From NCBI GenBank assembly GCA_032718475.1, contig JAUCBJ010005924.1, positions 1-25,054 on the forward strand: DNA of 25,054 nt, read 5' to 3'. The first letter of the stretch is position 1; the number at the start of each line of letters is the position of its first letter. The notes under the pieces were generated by a model. It saw only the letters and a program-made list of their open reading frames with translations, had not been told where the DNA came from and searched no databases. The position numbers and the translations under genes were made by a program. Origin of the DNA: Nemertoderma westbladi (lineage: Eukaryota > Xenacoelomorpha > Nemertodermatida > Nemertodermatidae). This document shows, in pieces, positions 10,121-19,029 of this stretch.

Positions 10121-11391
10121 AATTATGAAGGGCCGCCTGCAGCTAGTTTCTATATAATTATGAAGGGCCGCCTGCAGCTAGTTTCTATATAATTATGAAG
10201 GGCCGCCTGCAGCTAGTTTCTATATAATTATGAAGGGCCGCCTGCAGCTAGTTTCTATATAATTATGAAGGGCCGCCTGCAGCTAGTTTCTATATAATTA
10301 TGAAGGGCCGCCTGCAGCTAGTTTCTATATAATTATGAAGGGCCGCCTGCAGCTAGTTTCTATATAATTATGAAGGGCCGCCTGCAGCTAGTTTCTATAT
10401 AATTATGAAGGGCCGCCTGCAGCTAGTTTCTATATAATTATGAAGGGCCGCCTGCAGCTAGTTTCTATATAATTATGAAGGGCCGCCTGCAGCTAGTTTC
10501 TATATAATTATGAAGGGCCGCCTGCAGCTAGTTTCTATATAATTATGAAGGGCCGCCTGCAGCTAGTTTCTATATAATTATGAAGGGCCGCCTGCAGCTA
10601 GTTTCTATATAATTATGAAGGGCCGCCTGCAGCTAGTTTCTATATAATTATGAAGGGCCGCCTGCAGCTAGTTTCTATATAATTATGAAGGGCCGCCTGC
10701 AGCTAGTTTCTATATAATTATGAAGGGCCGCCTGCAGCTAGTTTCTATATAATTATGAAGGGCCGCCTGCAGCTAGTTTCTATATAATTATGAAGGGCCG
10801 CCTGCAGCTAGTTTCTATATAATTATGAAGGGCCGCCTGCAGCTAGTTTCTATATAATTATGAAGGGCCGCCTGCAGCTAGTTTCTATATAATTATGAAG
10901 GGCCGCCTGCAGCTAGTTTCTATATAATTATGAAGGGCCGCCTGCAGCTAGTTTCTATATAATTATGAAGGGCCGCCTGCAGCTAGTTTCTATATAATTA
11001 TGAAGGGCCGCCTGCAGCTAGTTTCTATATAATTATGAAGGGCCGCCTGCAGCTAGTTTCTATATAATTATGAAGGGCCGCCTGCAGCTAGTTTCTATAT
11101 AATTATGAAGGGCCGCCTGCAGCTAGTTTCTATATAATTATGAAGGGCCGCCTGCAGCTAGTTTCTATATAATTATGAAGGGCCGCCTGCAGCTAGTTTC
11201 TATATAATTATGAAGGGCCGCCTGCAGCTAGTTTCTATATAATTATGAAGGGCCGCCTGCAGCTAGTTTCTATATAATTATGAAGGGCCGCCTGCAGCTA
11301 GTTTCTATATAATTATGAAGGGCCGCCTGCAGCTAGTTTCTATATAATTATGAAGGGCCGCCTGCAGCTAGTTTCTATATAATTATGAAGG
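10121..11391 (+). repeat. Minisatellite: 36 apparently perfect copies of a 35-bp unit plus a partial copy
   Basis: The unit begins AATTATGAAGGGCCGCC, continues with CTGCAGCTAG and ends TTTCTATAT. Units start at 10121 and every 35 bases after that; 36 complete units end at 11380 and an 11-base partial copy closes the array. I see no sequence variant in any copy. Such homogeneity implies very recent expansion, ongoing homogenisation, or an assembly-collapsed array. There are no unique spacers, so this is not CRISPR-like. The GC-rich core contains a PstI palindrome and is flanked by AT-rich ends. Confidence 0.97.
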
Positions 11392-11945
11392 CACCGTTGT
11401 TGTGTTCCTTTGTTTTGTTTCCTCTAATGGGCGGTGAATTTCTGTCGGCACTTCCTCAGCTACTGTAGTCACCTCGCCATCACGACCGAATAAACTGGAT
11501 GAATCGTCAGATGATGACTCGTCACTTCTGGGTTTTTGATTGGCTTATTGACCGTTGTTTTGTTCCTTTTTACTGATCTCTTTAATTGACGATCAATTCC
11601 TCCCGGCTCCGATCCTGGGCTATTCACTTTGGTTACATTTTTTACTTTCTTGGGTGATTTACGTGTGGGTAAATTCTTGGGGCTGTTTCGTTTTTATTAC
11701 TTTCTTGGGTGTTTTACGTGATTTCTCTCACAGGAGGTCTCCTCGTCATCGTGACTGTATGTACAGGATGAATCGTTGGGCGATGGATCATTACTTCTGG
11801 GTTTTCCACTGCGTAGTGGTTTAGAAGTTGTTGAGTTCCTTGAGACATGAACTATTTCCTCTATTTGGCGATGTGTCTCTGTAGTGCCATTCGATACCTT
11901 GTGTTTTTTAGAGCGGTATTTGCTGGTTTTTGTACGTCGTGCCAT
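11392..11945 (-). pseudogene. Decayed lysine/serine-rich ORF with internal repeats and an SPKK motif
   Basis: Reading leftwards from ATG at 11945, an 82-codon frame starts very basic (MARRTKTSKYRSKKHK) and ends at a double TAA near 11694-11699. Beyond the stops the same frame continues with more basic, proline-containing sequence, including RKSPKK near 11645-11660. Farther on, another frame encodes a diverged copy of the serine/aspartate segment (KPRS..SS..DD; DNA repeats at 11472-11537 and 11741-11806). A further pair of near-identical stretches, TTTCTTGGGTG(A/T)TTTACGTG, lies at about 11646 and 11701. SPKK-type motifs are known from linker histones and sperm basic proteins, but the match here is short. 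I do not assign a family. It could equally be repeat-derived sequence. Confidence 0.35.
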
Positions 11946-11989
11946 AATCGTAATAAGTTGAGTTTTAAAGATGATAATCGTGTTACTTA

Positions 11990-12014
11990 AATAATGTTTA
12001 TGTGAAAAAGAATT

Positions 12015-12048
<34 letters not shown>

Positions 12049-12580
12049 ATAAGGATATTAAAATAACTGGTTCTGGAAACATTAAATTATTTTGTGGTAT
12101 TGCATTGTTGCCAAGCTATTTATGAGATAAACAAAATGTTCCAGAATGTTATGCATTTAATAAATACTGTATAATGAATAATATACTATTATAATAATAA
12201 TACTGTATAATAAATGGCCTGGAGTGGAAGCAAATACAAGCAACTTTCAAATAGCCATATCTCAGCTATTTCTGAACCAAATTCAAATATTTGTACAGTA
12301 TATATTTGGAATCCTTCCACGCCAGCTTTCTACTACACAACAAATCATTATAATGTTTAAGAATAACTGCAGCACAACTGGTGACATATCGATGGAGACA
12401 CCTTTTTTAAACGCTTGTAGCTAAAGAACGACCGCAAAAATAAAACATGTGGCTCACCCATTATGGAGGAGGGAGGTGAAACTATCTCTGTTCCAAATTT
12501 CATGCAATCTCATTAAGATTTGTGGGGGGGGGGGGGGGGGTACCTGAATAACGACACTATCTATTCCAGGACATGGTGTA
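11990..12580. mobile_element. Foldback MITE copy 2, left arm largely missing
   Basis: The right arm shares family landmarks with 7815-8225: NTGTTCCAGAATNTT, AAATGGCCTG, TTTCTCAGCT-like and TTGGAATCC segments, TTTTTTAAACGCTTGTAGC, a G run (12524-12540) and the terminus GACATGGTG followed by TA at 12579-12580. The loop region contains GCATTGTTGCCAAG (about 12103) and an AT dinucleotide expansion (about 12019-12048). Only the innermost piece of a left arm is visible near 11990-12000. No coding content is present. Confidence 0.75.
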
Positions 12581-13199
12581 GTAGTCAAGTGTGTGTTGAA
12601 CAGGATTTCGTAGCTAAAACATGATGGGTGGGAATACTAGAAATTCAACAGGTGCCGCCTCTCAGGAGATTAAGCTAGCCACTATATTTATTCGCAGAAT
12701 AACCAGGGTATTTCAACAGAAAACTGTAATTAGTATTTCTAAATCCCTTTCCTTCTTGTTTAGCCAATAATAAGGTTGGCCACAGTATAACTAATACTAT
12801 GAATATGTTCCCATGTTAGCAGAGGGAGTGCGAGAGAGGCCTGGTTGGATAATAAGTATACTGAAGGACTGATGTGTTCCGCCGCATACATAACTACAAA
12901 TAGCCATTCCCAGCATGAATCTCTGGTTGGTATGGTAGGAACATCAGCTTAGTTAGCTCATTACCGCGGACATCACTAGGTGGCGCAGTTGATTAGTTAT
13001 GACATAGTAGGCATTGGGCGTTGTAAGTTTATGAAGGCCAATACTGCAATAGGCATTTACAGATTTAGGTAAGATACCGGTAACCAAACTCTGTAACTAC
13101 TGAATCTTTTACTCCTAAAATCACTAACGCAGTAACGGTACCACCGCACTGCCTAAAGCCTAAAGCCTGTTATATGCTTTTCCGCAGTGCAGATTACTG
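12581..13199. other. No gene recognised
   Basis: No coding or RNA-gene signal can be supported. TACCGGTA at 13075-13082 marks the start of the interval where that palindrome becomes frequent. Confidence 0.4.
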
Positions 13200-13905
13200 G
13201 AGTCAGGGAGTAGGCCTAAAAGCCTAACCGGCCCTGCAGTACCGTACACTCTGACACTACACTGCTACACCTACCACCTAGCTGCCTACAGCAGTACGAG
13301 TACAGACCTATACCAGTAGTACTGTAGTATACCAGTACAGCAATATACCATGCACCACACCTACCGGTACACCGGCTGACAGGCTGACCTGTCTGCCTGT
13401 ACACAGCTGCTGAGCTGTATCGCCAGACTGCCAGACAGCGAGATCGCGGTCTGGTGGTACCTTCAGACCGTAAGCAACCAGGTACCGGTACCATGGCCTC
13501 CTGCTGTACTGGTCTTGTGCAGTAGTGTTGTAGTGGGTGGTCTGCAAGGACTAGCCACCTCGCACCCTCCTGCCCTCGCCTCACACCACACCTACCTGCC
13601 TACTGACAGTCAGACAGTCGGACAGTACCGGTACCCGCGTCCCATTCCCATACCGTACTGCCGTACAGCCGTATAGCTGTATAGGGCCTACCAGCCTACT
13701 GCCGTAGCGCGTACCGGTACCTCAGTCAGTCAGTACCGGCTGACCGGTAACTGTCGTCTGGCTGGTACTGGACTGGTCGTATGCCTATGGCCTACCGTCA
13801 GACCGTACCGGTACCTGGCATTGTAACGGCTGAACGGGCAGACGAGACAACGGGTACCGGTATTTTCTGCCGACTGACTAACTGACAGACTGAAATGTAC
13901 CGGTC
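13200..13905. repeat. GC-rich cryptically simple region built from TACCGGTAC, GCCTAC and CAGTA-like words
   Basis: The composition switches abruptly from AT-rich to GC-rich, and short words recur with no fixed period: GTACCGGTAC, CTGCCTA, GACTGACTGAC-like runs and TACAGCAGTA. TACCGGTA itself occurs at 13362, 13483, 13626, 13712, 13806 and about 13855. Minus-strand open frames (for example 13216-13584) have biased, low-complexity composition and no domain features, so I do not call them genes. It resembles DNA grown by slippage or repeated palindrome extension. Confidence 0.6.
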
Positions 13906-15209
13906 AGGTAATCGTCTTCCCTAAACCCAACACCACCATGAAGGCACAACGCGGCCATTACTTTCGTAGAACTGATCAGCCTGTACCGGAACTTGACTGC
14001 TGACTGCATGATATTGTTCTATCGTAATTGACTGGTGTGACGTGACTAAGTGTCATAACTACCGGCAACCGGCTGACCGGGCCGGTTCTAAAAACGCTAA
14101 ACATTGCCTTTTATAGCGCGTACAGGCGTATAACCTCTCATCTTGTTGACCAAGATACTACATTCGATTATTGTTTTGGTTAGATTCAAGCATTCTGTAA
14201 CCTGGTTTTCATTGCAAACGTGCATTGCAAATTGCATTCCTGTATTCAAGTAGATACGATATTTCATGTTTAACATTAACATTTCACTTCCATTTATTGC
14301 CTTTCACTATCACTACCCATTGCTCTCATTGTACCAATTGTCAGATTGTAGGAATTTGCTGGCCATTTTAATTTTTAATATATAATATCTAATAGGCTAC
14401 CGGTATTTAATTATCATTATTTTATCATATCTCGATAATATAATATTATTAACATATTCTGATATTCTATATGTTTTACATTCGATATATAACATATAAT
14501 CCGGTGATCCTAGGTGATTAATTATTATTCAAAGTGGTGCTAATTATTTCTCACTTCCTCAAATTAGACTGAAATGTAATATTGGACTTCTTATGGGATA
14601 GACTAGACGTATATTTGTACGGATACTATTAGTGCGTCGATTATTATATATTGGTTTGGTTTAGACGCCAACTGAGGAGTCATTCACATATTTAGTCCTA
14701 TTACTGCGCCTGCAGGTAAGAGAAACACAATATTTGTGTAACTTTGTATTGTGGCGGGATCATAAAGACTCATTATGACTCCATCAATATCTCTATACCG
14801 TAGAACTGGGTAACTTTGGCCTGTCAAGGTAACTTTGGCCTTTTTGGGAAAGGGCTGTAGGGTGCCTTTTTTCTAACTAAGAAGTATGAAAACATAATTT
14901 TTTTGCACTGATTTGAAGAAAAACTTATCCTTGTCTTGTTTTTCGTATATTTATTACTACAACAGACATATAAAATCTACAAACGGGCCATTTAAATTGT
15001 GGTGTTATTTTGCTACTTCAAGAACCCTTCCAAACTTCGCCTGTGCAGTCTGACTAGGATTAACTGAGTAAATAATTAAATACGATTAAAATATGCGGAA
15101 GTTCGGCGTTTGCTTTATTAAATCTCTGTAAATGTTTTGTCTCATTTAGTGCTAAATGGATACCGGTAGTTTTGAAAGTTTTGGATATATAAGACCGGTG
15201 TAGTAGAGA
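13906..15209. other. No gene recognised
   Basis: This is AT-rich sequence without a supported gene. GTAACTTTGGCC is repeated 20 bp apart (about 14811-14842). A donor-like GCAGGTAAGAG lies near 14712. TACCGGTA occurs at 14398 and 15161. Confidence 0.4.
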
Positions 15210-15655
15210 ATTTCTACCAACCTAAAAATCCGGTTAAAATTCCCTAGTGTATTTCCACCCCCCGGTTAAAATTCCCTAGTGAATTTTCACCCCCCGGTTA
15301 GAATTCACTAGGGTATTTTAACTGTTTAACCGGGAGTGAAACTACTCTGGGTTATTTTTCAGTGAAATTTAACCCACCTCAGTGTATTCTTACCCTCATG
15401 ATATTTTAAATTTCATTATTAATTTAAATACGATATACCGGTAGGCCTACGCCTACAGTTACCGGTACTTTCTAGTGTGCTATTTAATACCGTACAAGGC
15501 TACAGGAGATACGAGAAGAAATAAATTCTGAAATTGAATATTCATACACAGACAGAGAGTGAAAATTGATAAATGCAGGGGTGAGTTTTCACTGGAGGGG
15601 GTTAAAATATACTAGGGAAAATACACCCCGGGAGTGAGAATACACGAGGGAATAA
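15210..15655. repeat. 32-bp tandem repeats with inverted counterparts (degenerate foldback block)
   Basis: CCGGTTAAAATTCCCTAGTG-like units start at 15230, 15262 and 15294 (period 32). Beyond them, inverted versions appear (ACTAGGGTATTTTAAC, then AACCGGG), and again at about 15595-15650 (GGGGTTAAAATATACTAGGG, AATACACGAGGG). The block therefore has repeats of one motif in both orientations and may be a separate foldback element beside MITE copy 3. Confidence 0.6.
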
Positions 15656-16850
15656 TCTATATTATTATCTTTATGAGATTGCATGAAATTTGAAACAGAG
15701 ATAGTTTCACCTCCCGACCACTGCTTGGGTGAGCCAGAATTTTTATTTTTGCTTTCAATTTTTAGCTACAAGCGTTTAAAAACAAGTGTCTCCGTCGATA
15801 ATGCACCAGTTTGTGGAAAGCTGGCCGCGCAAGGATTCCAAATATGTATAAACATTTGAATTTGGTTGGGAAATAGCTGAGATATTGGCGTTCAAATGTT
15901 GCATGTATTTGCTTCCGCTGCAGGCCATTTTGTTCAATTTAATAAATACCTAAACTATGTTCTAGAACATTTTGTTTATGTGTGAATATCCATGTACCGG
16001 TACTACTATTATTATTATAGCCATTGCATTGTTGCCAAGTTATTTATTAATTAGATACTTGCTAGAGGATGCTGCAGGAATGAGACTGTCAACTATGTAA
16101 TTCGGGCTTAGCGATTTATTTAAAAAGGTTTCTGAAGTAATGGCATAGCACTGAAGCAGTCACTAACTTAATGGCATACTGCACTGAAGCAGTCACTAAC
16201 TTAATGGCATACTGCACTGAAGCACTGTGAAGCAGTCACTAACTTAATGGCATACTGCACTGAAGCAGTCACTAATTTAATGGCATACTGCACTGAAGCA
16301 GTCACTAACTTAATGGCATACTGCACTGAAGTAGTCACTTACTTAATGGCATACTGCACTGAAGCAGTCACTAACTTAATGGCATACTGCACTGTAGCAG
16401 TCACTAACTTAATGGCATACTGCACTGAAGCAGTCACTAACTTAATGGCATACTGAACTGAAGCAGTCAGTAACCTAATGGCATACTGCACTGAAGCAGT
16501 CAATAACTTAATGGCATACTGCACTGAAGCAGTCACTAACTTAATGACATAGGTACTGCACTGAAGCAGTCACTAACTTAATGGCATACTGCACTGATGC
16601 AGTCACTAACTTAATGACATAGGTACTGCACTGAAGCAGTCACTAACTTAATGGCATACTGCACTGTAGCAGTCACTATTTTTACACGCCTGTAGCTAAA
16701 GAATGAAATCAAAAATAAAAATTCTGGCTCACCCAGGAAGGAGGAGGGAGGTGAAGCTCTCTATGTTTCAAATTTCATGCAATCTCATCAATATTTATAT
16801 AATTTTTTTAGGGGGGGGGGGGGGGCTGGGGGGGGGGTCCCGTTCCCAGC
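15656..16850. mobile_element. Foldback MITE copy 3, split by a minisatellite
   Basis: The left arm (15670-15970) carries family landmarks in inverse order: GAGATTGCATGAAATTTGAAA, GGGTGAGCC, TAGCTACAAGCGTTTAAA, AAGGATTCCAAATATG, GCTGAGATATTGGCG, CTGCAGGCCATTT and TTCTAGAACATTTTG. The loop with GCATTGTTGCCAAG follows (about 16025). The right arm is present only from about 16682 (GCCTGTAGCTAAAGAATG) to the G runs at 16811-16837. A 33-bp minisatellite (16138-16678) occupies the place of the missing inner right arm. Both outer termini are lost. Confidence 0.75.
16138..16678 (+). repeat. 33-bp minisatellite, about 16 variable copies
   Basis: The unit is close to TAATGGCATACTGCACTGAA followed by GCAGTCACTAACT. 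Copies vary: one has an inserted ACTGTGAAGC-like piece, and two have GACATAGGTACTGCACTG in place of GGCATACTGCACTG. ACTGC and GCAGT flank a 6-base loop in each unit, so every copy can form a small hairpin. Because 33 is divisible by three, open frames run through it on both strands. These are repeat artefacts, not genes. Confidence 0.93.
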
Positions 16851-17129
16851 GTTAATTTTTCAACAGGTCCATATCTTTCTACGGTTCTATCTGAACTTTA
16901 CCAGCGGGTGTCGGCCTTTAACATCTTTAATATTTAATCTCCCCGCTTTAACATCTTTACCTTACTTTTAATTAAATAGAATGAATGGCTTGTAGCTAGA
17001 GAAAAAACATACTACTACTATACTCGGCCTGCTGCATTGAAACTGCACATTGTGATGCTATGCCAGCTTAACAAAAACATTTTGTCACCACCATGCAATC
17101 CACAATTGTTAAGCCCAATACGGCGTGCA
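16851..17129. other. No gene recognised
   Basis: This is a short AT-rich stretch between MITE copy 3 and the LINE fragment. Part of it may be the LINE's 3' untranslated region, but no poly(A)-type tail is evident. Confidence 0.3.
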
Positions 17130-18160
17130 TTAAGAATTATATGTCGGCTTATCAACAAAATTGCGTTGCCACAACTCCCTATCAAACATGACTTTCGCAA
17201 GATTATACCGGTACGCAACTTCAACGCCAGTGTCCTTTGGGAGGCGTCTCACGAAAGTCATGGTCTGTCCACCAGGCTTATTTTCTCCATGGGGCTGCCA
17301 AAGCACAAGATTGTGCACAGGCTGGTCCTCACGTCGAAAACAATGACCTGCAAAGTGGAGGCGTCTTTCTTCCAGTGTCAAGCTTGGGGGAGCCAATGAG
17401 ACACCACCAATGTTATATAGTGTCTGGTTGGAGATGTGTGCATTGTACTTGACACAATGAACCCGGCGTAGCATTCTTGTGAATGTGCCATCCAGAGATT
17501 TGGTGTCCTCAGCATTTATTGCCCAGCATGGACTCCCATAGGCCCTAGAGGAGTACTGGAACTAATGCTGCTCTAAATAAACGGACCTTAAGTTTCCGAT
17601 GAATTATGTGTGACTTTCAAATCCTGGACAGGCTATGAAATGCTGCCCATGCCATCCCCTTACGTATTCGAAGGTCCTCATCTGACTTCCGGATCCATGA
17701 TCCAAGATAACAGAAGTCGTCCACATGCTCAAGCATACCGTCCTTTGAGCTTATGCTCATCCAGTCAAAGACTTGCTGAGGACTTTCAAAGTTAACTTTC
17801 AAATTTTTTTTTTTGGAGTTAATAAAAAGACCAACACCAGAAGCAGCCTGTTCTAATGAGCTGAGGGGCCGTTGGGCTCCCTCTAGTGATTCTGAGAGTA
17901 CTCCGAAGTTATCAACAAAGTCTAGATCAGTTAGGTACTTGATAGGATTTCCTCGACTTCTGGAGCCAGATAGGTGGAGTTACCATCACCCCATCATCAT
18001 TATGATGATCTAAGGACATGCGTAGAACATAGTCAACCACAATTATTAACAAGAATGGTGCAAGTGTATCACCCTGGAGGACGCCCCATAACACTTCAAA
18101 TGGTTCTGTGTCACCGTCAACAGTAGACACAAATGTTGTCAAATTATCGTATATCTGGTT
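17130..18160 (-). pseudogene. Non-LTR (LINE) reverse transcriptase fragment, 5'-truncated and frameshifted
   Basis: Reading right to left, the RT signature GVLQGDTLAPFLLIIVVDY lies near 18040-18095. A frame change follows, then LTDLDFVDNFGVLSE (about 17895-17940), where active elements have a YADD-type box. Next come LEHVDDFCYLGSWI (about 17690-17730), then stops and a frame change. Last is the C-terminal region RRLHFAGHCFRREDQPVHN (about 17315-17375), ending near WQRNFVDKPTYNS at 17130. These are motifs of the RT and C-terminal domain of RTE/CR1-like LINEs. The endonuclease and ORF1 are absent. With FVDN replacing the catalytic aspartate pair, plus frameshifts, the copy cannot be active. The clade assignment is tentative. 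Confidence 0.85.
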
Positions 18161-18224
18161 GCTGCAATAATTTTATTAGGAATCCCATATAATGAAAGTA
18201 TGTTGAACATAGGTGAAAATACAT

Positions 18225-18450
18225 GCAACTTTTCGAATTTTAACATTATTTGGAATCCTTGCATGGTCAACTTTCCATCTACCATCAAATTACTACAATG
18301 GTGAAGATGAAGAATAACTGCGGTGTAACTGGTGCAATATCGATGGAGATACCGGTACCTTTTTTTAAAACGCTTGTAGCTAAAGAATTAAAACAAAAAT
18401 AAAAATTCTGGCTTACCCAGTAAGTGGTCGGGAAGTGAAAATCTAACTTC
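18225..18450. mobile_element. Foldback MITE fragment (copy 4)
   Basis: Right-arm landmarks of the family appear in order: ATGCAACTTTTCGAATTTT, ATTTGGAATCCTTGC, AAGAATAACTGC, GGTGCAATATCGATGGAGA, AACGCTTGTAGCTAAAGAAT and TTCTGGCTTACCCAG. Both ends are missing. Where copy 2 reads GGAGACACCTT, this copy reads GGAGATACCGGTACCTT, six bases longer. It lies directly upstream of the LINE fragment. Confidence 0.72.
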
Positions 18451-18870
18451 AATTCAATAATATAACTCAAACCCAAGCGGCATTGTTATGATACTGACGA
18501 TAGTAATGCGATGTTGGGCTGATTCCTAGATAATATTCTATGAACGCGACAATATTCTCATTTCCCACCCGCCATATACCGGTATAAAAGTTCTACCGGT
18601 ACCTAAATTTATATAGTATATAGTAAATTAGGATCCCTGTTTTTTTATGCTAGGCCTATGTAAATGATATGGTTGTATATGTATAATGTATACCCTATAT
18701 CCCGATTTTAATTTTCAACTCATTTTATATGCCAATGTACCCATTGGAAATAAGCTGAAAAGCGTTAGGGGTAAACCTCTGTGTTTTATTGGACAATATA
18801 TATTATACCTATACCGGTATATACAATACATTGTTAGTTGTATTGTATATATTTGTTAATTTTTATGCAT
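18451..18870. other. AT-rich intergenic sequence upstream of the G-beta gene
   Basis: No coding signal is present. TACCGGTA occurs at 18577, 18593 and 18812. It probably includes the promoter-distal region of the G-beta gene. Confidence 0.4.
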
Positions 18871-18872
18871 AA

Positions 18873-18880
18873 TATATAAA
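18873..18880 (+). promoter_or_regulatory. TATA-like box of the G-beta gene
   Basis: TATATAAA lies about 155 bases before the start codon and about 30 bases before TTGCAGTCG (about 18907-18915). That would place a transcription start near 18905-18910. The region is AT-rich, so a chance match is possible. Confidence 0.35.
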
Positions 18881-18947
18881 TAAAATATTTTGCGCAAAAG
18901 TTTACTTGCAGTCGAATGATACCCGTGCGCGTCGTACCTCTATTCAG

Positions 18948-19000
18948 GTAAACTCATAATTCTTTTAGATTTACTGATTAGCTACTTTTAATTTTCGCAG
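18948..19000 (+). other. Candidate 53-nt intron (or trans-splice acceptor) in the G-beta 5' leader
   Basis: TATTCAG|GTAAAC (junction after 18947) is a good donor. TTTTCGCAG|ATC (acceptor ending at 19000), preceded by a pyrimidine-rich stretch, is a good acceptor. Removing these 53 bases leaves a short first exon and a 29-base leader before the ATG. The acceptor alone could instead receive a spliced leader, as in several invertebrate groups. RNA data would be needed to choose. Confidence 0.45.
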
Positions 19001-19029
19001 ATCTCTAGGTTTATCCCCAAACCGTAACA

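Noticed and set aside
10121-11391. CRISPR-like array
   Set aside because: The units are contiguous and identical with no unique spacers, and the context is eukaryotic.
11555-11824. 89-codon plus-strand hydrophobic frame
   Set aside because: It is antisense to the lysine-rich repeat frame; its phenylalanine/valine-rich content mirrors lysine/asparagine codons on the other strand.
13216-13584. 122-codon minus-strand frame in the GC-rich island
   Set aside because: Composition is driven by simple repeated words; no domain is visible and overlapping frames are equally open.
16247-16536. Open frames on both strands through the 33-bp repeat
   Set aside because: The unit length is divisible by three and lacks stops in some frames, so long frames are automatic; there is no other coding evidence.
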